From Corylus avellana (lineage: Eukaryota; Streptophyta; Magnoliopsida; Fagales; Betulaceae): a DNA stretch of 64,000 nucleotides. Position numbers and translations under genes: made by a program. The notes under the pieces were generated by a model. It saw only the letters and a list, made by a program, of their open reading frames with translations, did not search any database and was not told where the DNA came from. Below, in pieces: positions 44,736-56,041 of this stretch. The stretch is taken from assembly GCF_901000735.1 (NCBI RefSeq), contig NC_081545.1:10153973-10217972 (forward strand). The letters run 5' to 3'. How positions within the stretch are numbered: position 1 is the first letter of the stretch; each line of letters begins with the position of its first letter.

Positions 44736-47700
44736 AACCTAAAATGAAAGATGTGGCAATTGAGAATTCTTGCTTACCTCAAGAAAGTTCAGAAGATGTG
44801 ACCAAGAAAAATAAGTTGAAATTCCAAGTTCCGGTAAGGACTAACTTCATCCCTACTTGTTTTCACTGTGGTGTCAAAGGTCATACTCGACCAAACTGTT
44901 GTCAAATTAGGGCTAAACAACCATGGTCTCAGAAGAATATCCCTAGACTAGATGAACCTGGAATTGGGAATCAACTAAAAGTTTTAACTGCTCAAGTGAA
45001 ACTTATTAGTGAGAAGTTAGCTGTTTTGTCAAATTCTGTTGATATAAAAGATATGTCTAATTTGATTGACAAGGATGTGCAAATTCCTTCTCAAAAGGAA
45101 CTGGTCTGGGTTAAAAAGAAAGATCATCTATGTCTTGTTGCTCATACTGCCTTAAGTGTGCTTAACTCTTGCTTGTGGTTTCTAGGTAGTGGTTGTTCAA
45201 AACATATGCCAGGTGATAAGTCTCTATTCAAAGTGCTTAAAGAAGGCAAAGGAAGTGGAAGCATCACTTATGGAGATGGCAGCAAATCGAAGATGATCGG
45301 TCAACGAATTGTGGAAATTTTCGGTGCTCCTACTCCACAAGAAATGCTGTATGTTGAAGGACTCCGGGCAAATTTATTGAGCATCAGTCAATTTTGTGAT
45401 TATGATCTAGTGGTCCAGTTTTCTAAGAAAGAATGCAGCATATTTGATTCTCAAGGAAAATGGTTGATGGGAGGAGAGCGCACTGTTGACAACTGCTATT
45501 GTCTCTCCTCAACTTCTCCAATAAAATGCAATAAGGCAACCCTGGACACTAGAGAATTGTGGCATCAACGGTTGGGGCATCTAAATTTTCATGATCTGGT
45601 CAGAATTTCAACGACAGAAGCCATAGCTGATTTAACCAAGATTCATCAGGCTGATAAAGGAAAATGTGTCCCATGTCAATTGGGGAAACAAACTAGAACT
45701 CCTCACAAAAAGATCTCAGGTATTGTTACCTCTCGAAACTTAGAGCTTCTTCACATGGATCTCATGGGCCCTACACGGACAGCTAGTTTGGGAGGCAAGA
45801 AATACATTATGGTGATCGTAGATGACTTCTCTCGATACACATGGGTAATATTGTTAAGAGAAAAATCTGAAGCCTTTCAACAAGCTCAGATCTTGTTTCA
45901 TAAGATACAAAATGAACAAGACTGTCTCATCAAGCGGATCAGGAGCGATCATGGCAGAGAATTTGAGAACTCAAGTTTTGAAAATTATTGTGCTCAGCAA
46001 GGTATCAAACAAGAATTCTCATCCCCCATAACTCCTTAACAAAATGGAGTAGTTGAACGGAAAATCGAGTCATACAAGAAATGGCTAGAGTGGTGATACA
46101 TGCTAAGGATTTGGCACAACATTTTTGGGGAGAAGCAGTCCATACGGCATGTCATATTGTTAATCGAGTTTTTCTTAGACCAAAAACTACCAAGACACCA
46201 TATGAGCTATGGCGAGGCAAAAAACCCACTGTCAAATACTTTCGGGTTTTCGGAAGTACATGTTACATTCTTCGTGATAGAGAGAACTTGGGGAAGTTTG
46301 ATGCAAAGAGTGACGAAGGAATTTTTCTTGGATAGTCCAATACAAGTCGAGCCAGTCGTGTATATAACAAAAGGACCAAGTCAGTAATGGAATCAGTAAA
46401 TGTTGTCATCGATGATGAAACTACCAAGGAGCATTTTGCAGAAGAAGAACCTCAGGTTGAGGGAGAGCAATCTGATAAAACTCATGAACCTCCTAGTCCG
46501 AATGTTTCAGCAGTCCGTACATCAATACCTTCAGATGCAGAAAGCATGACTCCTTCACCAGTTCCACACTTGGTCTCTCATGCACCATCCTCCAGAGTCA
46601 AACTTAATCATCCTAGAGAAAATTTGCTGGGAAATGTGAATGAAGGGTTACGACTGCGAAACAGGGTGGTCAATCAAGTCATTTATTCTTGTTATCTCTC
46701 TAAGGTTGAGCCAAATAAGGTTAATGAGGCATTAGAAGATGAGAGTTGGGTTGTGGCTATGCATGATGAACTCAATCAGTTTGTTAGGAATGATGTTTGG
46801 AATTTGGTTCCAAAACCAAAAGATCAGAATATCATTGGCACTAAATGGATCTTCAAGAATAAATCTGACGAGCATGGTACAGTGGTAAGAAACAAAGCTC
46901 GATTGGTTGCTCAAGGATACACTCAAGTTGAAGGAGTGGATTTTGATGAGACATTCGCACCGGAAGCCAAATTGGAATCTATCAGAATTTTGTTGAGCAT
47001 CTCATGTCATCTCCAGATCAAATTATATCAGATGGACGTCAAGAATGCTATTCTTAGTAGCATTCTTCAAGAAGAAGTATATGTAGCTCAGCCAAAAGGA
47101 TTTCAGGATCCAACTTATCCGGATCATGTTTACAAGCTGAGAAATGCGCTTTATGGATTGAAACAAGCTCCGAGAGCTTGGTATGAACGTCTGACAACAT
47201 ACCTTCTTGCACATGGGTTCATCCGAGGACAGGCTGACCGTACATTGTTCATCCGTAGGAAAGGCAATCAACTTCTCATTGTCCAAATTTATGTAGATTA
47301 CATTATCTTTGGCTCTACGGTCGACTCACAGGCTCATCAATTTTCTACAGAAATGAAGCAAGAGTTCGAAATGAGTATGATTGGTGAATTGACCTATTTT
47401 CTAGGTTTTCAAGTTCAACAATCCAACAAAGGTATCTTTGTGCCTCAACCAAAGTATGGCAAAGATCTTGTGAAGAGATTTGGGTTGGATGGAAAAAGTC
47501 ATGCTCGCACACCCATGAGCACGAGTATTAAGCTAATTGCAGATGTGGCTGGGAAATCTGTTGACCAAACCGTATACAGAAGCATGATAGGTTGTCTCCT
47601 TTATCTTACAGCTAGTCGACCAGATATATCTTTCACTGTGGGTGTATGTGCTCGATTCCAAGCTAATCCAAAGGAATCTCATCTGACAGCAGTTAAACGG

Positions 47701-48234
47701 ATCCTCAGGTATGTCAATGGCACAATAAATTTTGGAATTTATTTCTCTACTAATACAAATCTTGAACTTCCAGGATATTCTGATGCTGACTGGGCTGGTA
47801 TTGCTGATGATCGGAAGAGTACATCAGGCGGATGCTTTTATGTGGGAACAAATTTGGTCGCTTGGGTGAGTAAGAAACAAAACTCCATTTCTCTTTCTAT
47901 TACTGAGGCCGAATATATAGCTGCTGGGAGCTACTGCACACAGCTCATTTGGATGAAGCAACTTCTTGCGGACTATGGATTTGATCAAGGAAAAATGATT
48001 GTCTATTGTGACAATACGAGTGCCATCAACATCTCAAAGAATCCGGTTCAACATTCACGCACGAAACACATTGACATTCGTCATCATTTCATCCGTGACT
48101 TGGTAGAAACCCAGGTGGTATCTCTTGAATTTATGCCTACTGAACACCAATTAGCTGACCTGTTTACAAAACCCCTAGATGGATCTAGGTTTGAGTATTT
48201 CAGGAATGCTATTGGTGTATGCGATCTCTCATGA
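44726..48234 (+). pseudogene. Sirevirus Pol: protease, integrase, reverse transcriptase, RNase H, broken
   Basis: Order: second zinc knuckle CFHCGVKGHTRPNC; protease site, read here as FLGSGCSKHMPGD with Gly where copia proteases have the catalytic Asp; integrase zinc domain LWHQRLGHLNFHDL...CVPCQLGKQ; integrase core with Asp in HMDLMGP, Asp in RSDHGREFEN and Glu in VVERK. A stop lies at 46037, a frame change near 46070 and a stop at 46333. The last frame (46387-48234) has the reverse transcriptase blocks WIFKNKSDEHG, KARLVAQGYTQ and LYGLKQAPRAWYE. The catalytic box reads IYVDYIIFG, with the second Asp replaced by Tyr. RNase H motifs SDADWAG, TEAEYIAAG and YCDNTSAI are intact. It ends just before the extra ORF region. 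Confidence 0.93.
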
Positions 48235-50007
48235 TTGTACACATAGAACATGCCTAGAAATTGAACATATTGATATTTGTCTATAGCTGTTCTAGGGCAT
48301 TTTTGTTTGTTTTTTTATTGTTTTTTGTTTGCTTTGTCTTTATTTTCTTTGATTTTTTTTATTTTTATTTTTGAGATTGTTTTTATTTGTTGGATAGTCA
48401 GTTTCTCATGTCTTGTGCTCAAATGAATATTTTACATATGAGTGGGGTCAATATTTTGCAATTTACATCTACTGCTCCATATGTTTCTGATATACCTTGT
48501 TCTTCTGAAAACTGTTAAAGGAGTAAGAGTCAGTTTTTCTCATGTTCGAAATTGTGCACTTTTTGCCTCCTTTAGGTTTAGATTTTTGTTATGTGTTTGG
48601 GAATTTGGAGCAAACATTTTGTTTGGAAGATAGGTAGTGTCAGTTCTATCCACTTGATCAACTCGTTAGTTGAACCTAGCTCCTAAAAATTCCAACATTT
48701 TCTTCAAATTTTTTTTTTTTTTTAAAAAAGGGGCATAAAATAAGCTCAGATGACTTAGTTTTGCTTATGTCTGTCCCTAAAGAAATAATCAGTGATCAAA
48801 TCATTGCGGAAATAGATGATTACTAAAGGACATGGTAAAAGCGAATGATTAGTCTCAATGGGAGTGTATCGGGTGAGGGAATCTAGGTCCTAACATTATA
48901 AGGTTTTACTATGGCTTGAATCAGACTGTTTGTCTTCCTTTACAAAATATCTGCCTAGATTTACGTTTCACTAATGAAATCTTATTTAATGGGAGTTTTC
49001 ACACACTACACCCTCACATGAGATTTCTAATTATTGCTTACTTGACTGAATTCACAGAATAAGGTTGTGTCTTGCATATGGTACAGTTTTGGTGTAAGTG
49101 TACTTTGTTGACCACTCTCGATTGTTAAGATTTTCATCTGGAAATACATGGGTTACTGAATATCTATACAAGTTGCATTTTCATTTTTTTTTTAAAAAAA
49201 AATGATGATTTTTTTTGGCTTTTATTTTTTAAGGTTGAGGTCCGGACACGGCACTTACCTGTCTGGACACGACCATTGCATTGGTTGTATCGACAGTGTT
49301 TAAAACCCCTGCAGTTTCTTCCCATTTCATTCCTCTAACTCTCTCAGCCGCACCACCTCTTCCTCAAATCAATTTTTTTGTTTTATTTTTATTTCTTTGC
49401 TTTCTTTGCTTCACATTCCCGTCTACACTTCCATCATCGCAGGTATGGTTTCTTTTATTCTCCTTTTTCAATTTTTTTTGTTTTTGTTCAAATAAAATTC
49501 TCCACTGTGACTGTTTGGGTGTACTTCTGCAATTCAGAATTGATTAAGTACTTGATTTACATTGATTATTCTTCCTCTCACATATGCTTGTTTCAAATTA
49601 CATGCACTTTGATGTATTTAGGAAAGGGCTTCATCTTGTCTTGTGTTTTCCATGTCTACATTCTTTTGTGCATTCAATGTGTTTGATAAAATGTCTCAAC
49701 GATTCCGTTTTTCAAGTTTGCTCCAATTCTTCAATTACATTCCTATATTTCACTGTTATTGGTCTTTTGATATTGGTTGGGATGTTCCTAGACAAGGTAT
49801 TTTCAGTTTTTCATGCAGTATTTTCTTCAAGTTATAGTTAATACCTTAATGTCTAGGATCTATTCCATAGAATGTTTACATGACATATGTTTGCATCTAT
49901 CTCAATTTTGGAATCACATGTTTCATATCAAAATGTGTTTTTCAATCTCATTTCTTCTAGAGATTTGTGCTATTATTTTATCATTTATTTCCTTATTTGG
50001 GGTGTGA
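48235..50007 (+). other. spacer between Sirevirus pol and the downstream ORF, with promoter- and intron-like signals
   Basis: 1.8 kb without a coherent coding frame. GTCCGGACACG and GTCTGGACACG (49240-49270) echo the LTR motifs. Downstream are TTTAAAAC (49298-49305), a CT-rich leader-like stretch, CAG-GTATGG (donor at 49443) and a T-rich run ending GTGAATGCAG (acceptor at 50013). This layout would suit a separately transcribed and spliced message for the next ORF; it is an inference. Confidence 0.4.
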
Positions 50008-51018
50008 ATGCAGAAAATGGTATATCCAATTTCGGAATCCACACCAAGGAGGAAGCACACTCGAGAAGAAAAATCAGTCTTACAAGATAAGATTTTGACC
50101 CGCAAAATTGTAATCGAACGTGGGGTGGAGCAAAATGATCTTCGAGTGGAACCGTTTCGATTCATTCATGACATATTCCAGGCAAATCAATGGACCTCCT
50201 TGTTCATTCCTGTTAATGCCTACACTCGGTTAGTTCGGGAATTCTACTACAACATCGACGATATTGACTTGGTTGGTCCCCCGTCATTCAAGACCAAGGT
50301 CTCCGGGAAAACTCTCAATATCACTACTGAGCTGATCAGTGAAGTTACTGGGATTCCATTGACGAATGAGAAGCCGCTTCCATTTCTGGAAGATGATCCA
50401 CAACCAACAAAAGCTGAAATCATGGCGGTTCTTAATCCAAGTCAGCCGCTTGTATGGGATGAAGACCTGAACAAAATTCCGATTGGCTATGTATGGGCTC
50501 CAGAAAGGTTGTTAACTCGGATTTTGCTGCAGAATATTTGGCCAATGTCTCGACATAGTCATGTGACTATCGAACGAGCAATGATGATTTATGGCATCAT
50601 TAACTGTGTTGAGTTTTGTTTAAGCACTCATCTAGTATTGACAATGATCGAGCTCCATGAAGATCATCACTCTATTGCATTACCTTATGGCGGTCTCATT
50701 ACGAAGATTTTGCACGCCACTTTGCCAAAAATTGCTGCAAATGAACATATGGAAGCTCCTAAAGGTTACTTTGGCAAAGGAACTGTGATGAAGTCAAATG
50801 CCCAACTTCGGCTTCAAGCTCCAGCTGCACATGCGCCTCCAATTAATCAAGATCCTCCAGCTGCGTCTTCCTTAGGATCATCCGATGCTTCAAGTCAATT
50901 CAATCAAATAATTGCCTTACTTCAAGCTCAAGGCCGAAGCATCGAAGATCGACACACCCGCATGACGACTTTGGAAAAAGATGTGAAATCTATCAAGGAC
51001 CGGTTTTGCCAAGAATAA
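50008..51018 (+). CDS. extra ORF after pol in the Sirevirus element, intact
   Basis: An uninterrupted frame of 336 codons, the only complete one in the element. The ATG at 50008 overlaps a possible splice acceptor, and a second ATG at 50017 would start the protein if splicing occurs. The N-terminal 240 residues (FRFIHDIFQANQWTSL, LVREFYYNIDDID, LISEVTGIPLTNEKP) resemble the plant transposon protein domain also found in Athila ORF1-type proteins. Then comes an Ala/Pro/Ser-rich linker (near residues 270-300). The C-terminus has an AQGRSIEDRHTRMTTLEK coiled-coil-like stretch. I see no signal peptide and no clear membrane segment, so an envelope role is not supported by the sequence. The position after pol matches the env-like ORF reported for some Sireviruses. 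Function unknown. Confidence 0.8.
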   Translation: MQKMVYPISESTPRRKHTREEKSVLQDKILTRKIVIERGVEQNDLRVEPFRFIHDIFQANQWTSLFIPVNAYTRLVREFYYNIDDIDLVGPPSFKTKVSGKTLNITTELISEVTGIPLTNEKPLPFLEDDPQPTKAEIMAVLNPSQPLVWDEDLNKIPIGYVWAPERLLTRILLQNIWPMSRHSHVTIERAMMIYGIINCVEFCLSTHLVLTMIELHEDHHSIALPYGGLITKILHATLPKIAANEHMEAPKGYFGKGTVMKSNAQLRLQAPAAHAPPINQDPPAASSLGSSDASSQFNQIIALLQAQGRSIEDRHTRMTTLEKDVKSIKDRFCQE

Positions 51019-51176
51019 TTTTGTTGCTTACGTTGCATTCTGTTTACTGTGCTTTATGGTTTGGCAAGACTATTTTTTTTTGTTTTGTTTCTCATGTCTA
51101 CTTATTTAAGATTTCATGAGTTATTTTGATTAAACTCTAGAATTTAATTTTTTTTCTTCCTTTGTCCTTCCGAGAC

Positions 51177-51252
51177 AAAAAGGGGGAGTTGTTTTGATGT
51201 GTCATTTTCATGTAATACAATTTTTTGTTCCCGAATGGCCAAAGGGGGAGTT
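51177..51252 (+). promoter_or_regulatory. duplicated polypurine tracts before the 3' LTR
   Basis: CAAAAAGGGGGAGTTG (51177-51191) and CCAAAGGGGGAGTTTG (51239-51254) are both suitable primers for plus-strand DNA synthesis. Repeated polypurine motifs are a known Sirevirus trait. Confidence 0.75.
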
Positions 51253-52197
51253 TGTTAGTTTAGGTATTGGCACATTCGGTTTGCATGTACGTTGTTGAAA
51301 ATGAGCATCTCAACATGTTTCAGAAAGCTGATTCTAAAGGCATGTCCGGACCCCCAGAAGCCGGGTCCGGACACAAAAACCAGCAAGTGTGCTTTGAAGA
51401 GCAGGTCCGGACCGCCAGACACTGGGTCTGGACCTGATTTCCAGAAACTGCTTTTCACAGATCAGGTCCGAACTGCCAAAAGCTGGGTCCGGACCTGATT
51501 TCCAGAAACTGGATTTTGAAGGAGAGGTCCGGACCGCCAGAAGCTAGGTCCGGACCTCATTTCCAGAAAGCCTTATTTTTATGAGATGTCCGGACACAAG
51601 AGTTGGAGGTCCGGACATCACTAAGTTACGCATATGTAACCCTAGCCATGTCCGGACCCCAGATTAGCCCTGTCCGGACATGGCTGCTGATGGATTAATT
51701 ATTCTCTATTTAAACATTTTATTTTGCTTTAGAAAGGTACGTATTTTGTGAGCAAAATTAGAGTGCTTAGAGAGAGAGATATTGTTCAAGATTATTTGTG
51801 AAAAGAAAATACGTGAAGCCAATCGGAGTTTCGGTGAAAGGAAATCTTTTAGAAGAATTGTGCCAGATGTTCTGGAAAGGGCTACTGAAGTAGAAGTCAA
51901 GTGGGTCACTTGTCGTGTGCAAGGAAGAGTCAAAGGTTTTGTAATTCTTCTTGTATTCCATATTCTTCTTATAGTGAATTGATTTCCTGGGTTTGGCTGC
52001 CCCGGAGAGGTTTTACATTTAGAGAGTTCTCTAAATGATTTCCTCTTCGTAACCAAATATCTATGTTCTTGATTGCTTATTTCAAATCTAAATTTGGTTG
52101 ATCTTTTAACTGCTAGGTTAGATCTTTTTCTGAATAATTTATGTGAAACACCTAGACATTTGGATAGGTATTGTTTGGAGTCGTTTTAGAATTTTCA
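51253..52197 (+). repeat. 3' LTR of family A element (945 bp)
   Basis: Same ends as the 5' LTR, plus one extra 61-base GGTCCGGACC-type unit near 51430-51500. Most CCGGAC sites are intact here where the 5' LTR has lost them. Confidence 0.95.
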
Positions 52198-52202
52198 AAA
52201 TC

Positions 52203-53451
52203 TATCAAAATGATCAATTAAGTCAACCAACTACACATTGAGTTAATTACCACATATATAATATGATGTAACTTTTGTTTTCAACTAATGAATTTGATTT
52301 GCTTCGTATTTATTTTTAAGAGTTACCATTAATTCACTTCAATCAAACTTTTGTTTTAATCAAGTAACCAGTACAATTAATATAATCAAGTTTACAGCAT
52401 GTAAAATCCATATTAGTTGCCTAGGAAAAAAAAAAAAAGGCCATATATATATTAGTTTTACGTCTCTCTCTGTCTCTATCTGTGTCTGTGTCTCTCTGTC
52501 AGCTACCACCTTAATCTAGACAACGTTGAGAATATGGGTGCTAAACTACATGGAGCATTAAGAAGGAATGAAAAAGTGTAAATAAGATAAGCCGAATGAC
52601 TCATCAAACCAACTAAAGCCCTATACAAACCTTTGCCTCCACAAGCAATTGTACGAATATCGTGTATATATATATATATATGAAAACCTTTCTTTCTCAA
52701 AGGAGTTGTTTTCACAATGAATATGCCATGGCTGGCAGGGGGGGCCCGTGGCCCAATCTCTGACTTATCTGCAAACTGTCTAAAATGGCATCCTCACAAA
52801 GTCACTAGTTTTTTTTCTCTCTCATTAACAAGACCCTGGCTATTATAGGTATAGGAGTTATGAAGACAAACAAAGTTGGGTTGATCTACTCTGTCCAAAC
52901 ATCTCGTCAGTAGTACTCATGACCGGGTCCCGGCACAAAGGTTCTCTCACTAGGTTTTACCCATAATTTTCGGAAACAAATCCACGAAGACAAGTGCTAG
53001 CAAGCTACTATGTCATTTGGGGCTTTGATCTATACTCATCCAAATTGGACACTTCCCGACTCTTACAATATCATTCTTACAACCTTGTGAAAAAAAACAA
53101 AAAGAAAAAAAAAAAAAAAGAACAAAAGAACAAAGAGAAATCTTTCTGGAAGAAGAGAGATGGAACAAGAGCAAAAAAAAAAAAAAAAAAAGGAAAAACA
53201 GAGATCAAGAGAGAAATTACCGAAAATCCTCTTGGAGAAAGGGGATTTAATTTGCTCAAGAAAAAAGGACCCTCCCTCTTCTTCCATCCGAGAACCTTCT
53301 CTCCTCAATCTTGGCCATTTGATTATGAATCGAGATCATGAGAGCTAAAGCAGATCGTGAGCGCTAGCAAAGCACTGTAAAATTTTGGGTTGGGAAAATT
53401 TTAGGCTAATTTTTTATTATTATTTTTTTTTTCAGACATTTTAGTGCGCGC
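52203..53451. other. intergenic DNA, no gene recognised
   Basis: AT-rich host-like DNA with A-rich tracts near 53088-53120 and 53174-53192. Open frames across these tracts (Lys-rich) are compositional. Confidence 0.5.
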
Positions 53452-53468
53452 TAGTATATACTTTCCCG

Positions 53469-53563
53469 TTGCCAAGAGATAGCTCAATCGGTTGGAGACT
53501 AAGCCTCATAAAGCAAAGGTCGCTAATTCGAATTCTACCTCCCTCTCTTGTGTGGACATTTCA

Positions 53564-53598
<35 letters not shown>
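53469..53598 (+). mobile_element. tRNA-derived SINE with 17-bp target duplication
   Basis: Box A-like TAGCTCAATCGG (53480-53491), box B-like AATTCGAATTC (53525-53535), then CTCCCTCTCTTGTGTGGACA and a (TAA)n tail of about 12 units. TAGTATATACTTTCCCG (53452-53468) and TAGTATATACTCTCCCG (53599-53615) flank it, 16 of 17 identical. These long duplications are the hallmark of LINE-driven insertion. Confidence 0.92.
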
Positions 53599-53600
<2 letters not shown>

Positions 53601-53624
53601 GTATATACTCTCCCGCGCCTTCAG

Positions 53625-53917
53625 CCCATTTTCAATAAACATTAGCAGCGACAACGGGTGGTCATCACTAATATGCCCTAAATAAGTTTTCCTTTGATTA
53701 ATTAGCAATGATATGGCCATCGCTAGCATGGACTTTTAATTAGCGATGCCAGTGTCGCTGCTAATAAATTGGGTCCTGTCACAATAGTTTTGGCGAGGCT
53801 TTTCCCGTGTGGAAAAAAATTTTATTTTCATGTTAGGGACAACAATATGTCGTCGCTGTGCAATGATGATTGGGTCGTCGCTAAAAATATGGTCGCTAAA
53901 GACCAATTTTCCTATAG
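53625..53917. mobile_element. CACTA-like end with GCGACGAC repeats
   Basis: Subterminal motifs (AGCAGCGACAACGG, TGTCGCTGCTAAT, GTCGTCGCTAA) end at GGTCGCTAAAGACCAATTTTCCTATAG, the inverse of the terminus at 39594. It probably belongs to the same family; one end only. Confidence 0.55.
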
Positions 53918-53923
53918 CACATG

Positions 53924-54771
53924 TGAAAAATTCTAAACAGATAAATATCACAATTTTATGCGGAATTCATAGATATTTATCAAAACAAACATTCACCAAA
54001 ATATGAACAATCACACACAAAGATTTTGGTGACGAAGAGGAAACCTTTTAGAAAACATTCTAAAAGTAAAACCTCTCAGGGGCAGCCAAACCCAGAAAAT
54101 CACTATCAAAAGATTATCCAGAGATTACAGACACTTGGAAGACTTACAACCCTTTGCAAGACCTTGACTCTGTAAGATCAACAAGCCTCCAACTTGTCTC
54201 CTCGCTCACAATCTTCTTCAACATGATTCTCCTTTATCGGACCCTTCCGATAGACTTCAATTAAGCACACAATCAATACTAACAAAAATCCTCTAAGAGG
54301 AATCAATTTGGCTCACAACAAAATAATCACTCAAGCACAGCCTCACACGAACTCTCTGGGGGTGAAAATTCATACTTCTCTCTTCTATAATGATGTATAT
54401 ATACCCCCGACAAAACCCTAGACCTAACCCACTTAAAATCAGGTTTTTGGGCCTAAAACTTACGGGGTGTCCGGACATGTTAATGGGCGGTCCGGACACG
54501 GCTTTGCGGAGCAAGATTTTAATTTCTGGAAATGAGGTCCGGACCTGGGGAATTGCGGTCCGGACCCAGCCTGTCCAGTCTTGATCAACAGCTCCGATCG
54601 ATGGGTGTTTGTGGTCCGATTAAGCTGAAATTTTGCAGCGACATTCATAACACATGAATCTACATTATGAACGGTGAAGATTGGATTCTGAGCATTCTAT
54701 ATCAGTGTTTGAGCCCGTGAACAGTAGCATCTGCATTTTGGAACTGAATTAAGCCAACACAATAACTGACA
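53924..54771 (-). repeat. 3' LTR of the Gag-only element
   Basis: 848 bases, few differences from the partner LTR (for example AATTAAGC versus AATTAAGT in the U3 end). GTCCGGAC motifs are intact at several sites. Confidence 0.93.
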
Positions 54772-56041
54772 AACTCCCCTTTTGGCAATTCAGTGACAAA
54801 ACCAAAATGTCGAGCCAATCCCATCATCTCCCCATATTTACTCCCCCTTTTTGTCACAGAATGACAAAAGGTCTTCATGTTTCCTGAAACACTTCACAAA
54901 ATACATCAAGGCATATGTGGAACAAGAAGACATAAATAAAACTCATGATAAAAAAATGACGTAGAATGCGTGATCATAAAGAAACATCAGCAAAACTCCC
55001 CCTCAATGTATGACTCAATTAACAACAGGAAACTGGAAATGCAAAGCATGTTTCTCCCCCTTAAAAGTTAAATGAACACACATGATAGCACATCAATGAC
55101 TCATGTATTGCACAATGAATATCCAAACATGCTCCAAATATGCCAAATATACATGAGACTAGAAATGGCTAGAAACTCATATTGCTTAACCCAAGCCAAG
55201 AAAATGTTCCATTCAACCTATGCTTGTGTGGTGTGTGGGTAAGCCATCCAAAGAGAAAAATTTTCAATTTACAAAATGAGGAGAAAGTTTCACCACCATG
55301 AGGTTTTGACAAGTATATCAAATCAAAAGTCAAACCTTATCATACTAGGGCCTAGCCACTCTCATCCTATACAATTCTCTTTGTAAAATATTTTGCACAA
55401 GTTTGACACAGTGAAATAAATTTCTTTTGGAATATGATCTTTTGATTTTATTTGTTTCACTATTTTGTTTATTTTTCTCTTTGAGAAAGTGTCCTTAAAC
55501 TTTTGGTGCTTATCACAAAAGAGAAAGCAGAAATTTTTAAGCCCTAGGTTTAACTAGCATATGGTCAATTTGAAAAATATGATTAGTCAAAAACCTCATA
55601 TGATTACCTAACAGACCTCACAAATAAAATGAAACAAAACCTCAATTTAAGCTTAACTGTGCACAAGAAATAAAGCATAGGCAAAAAGTACCACATAAGC
55701 TCAAGCTTTAGGTAACCACAAAAACAAGTCCATTGACACAAATTTTCATCTCAAGCATATTAAGAACATTCCAAGACGCAAGGAATTAAATTCATAAAAA
55801 GCAACATGAGAAATTAATGAACTATCTAGGTGCATAAGACAAAATAAAGAAAAGAAAAAGAAAAACAACCAAAGTAAAATATTTTTGTCTTTTTGTTATT
55901 TTTCACAAAAGAAATGCACACAAACAAAATACAATTTCAAAACAAAATAAAACAAACATGCAATGAAAAACGAAAAACAACATGCTCTAGGATATGCAAA
56001 GATATGCAAGAAAAACAATCCTAGACATGTGGGTGACTCAC
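54772..56041 (-). other. non-coding 3' region of the Gag-only element with repeated polypurine motifs
   Basis: No open frame. On minus it holds several tracts like those used as plus-strand primers: AAAAGGGGAGTTTG next to the LTR (54771-54785), AAAAAGGGGGAGTAAA (near 54840), GAGGGGGAGTTTT (near 55000) and AAGGGGGAGAAA (near 55058). Confidence 0.65.

Larger units (their letters stand above)
42320..52197 (+). mobile_element. full-length Sirevirus-type Ty1-copia retrotransposon (family A)
   Basis: LTRs at 42320-43203 and 51253-52197 both start TGTTAGTTTAGG and end AGAATTTTCA. AAATC flanks both sides exactly (42315-42319, 52198-52202). After the 5' LTR is a primer site TTGGTATCACAG (one of the usual TGGTATCAGAG bases changed). 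Before the 3' LTR are polypurine motifs AAAAAGGGGGAGTTG and AAAGGGGGAGTTTG. Internal order: Gag with zinc knuckles, protease, integrase, reverse transcriptase, RNase H, then an extra ORF (50008-51018). Integrase before reverse transcriptase fixes it as copia; the extra ORF and repeated polypurine motifs point to the Sirevirus lineage. Total 9878 bases. Stops and active-site losses make it non-autonomous now. Confidence 0.95.

Noticed and set aside
50008..51018. Calling the extra Sirevirus ORF an envelope gene
   Set aside because: No signal peptide or membrane-spanning segment is visible; similarity is to plant transposon ORF1-type domains.
53088..53348. Lys-rich frame on plus and Phe-rich frames on minus
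   Set aside because: They are due to A tracts near 53100 and 53180.
53480..53540. Possible tRNA gene
   Set aside because: Box A and box B are present, but there is no cloverleaf with acceptor stem, and a (TAA)n tail and 17-bp target duplication show it is a SINE.
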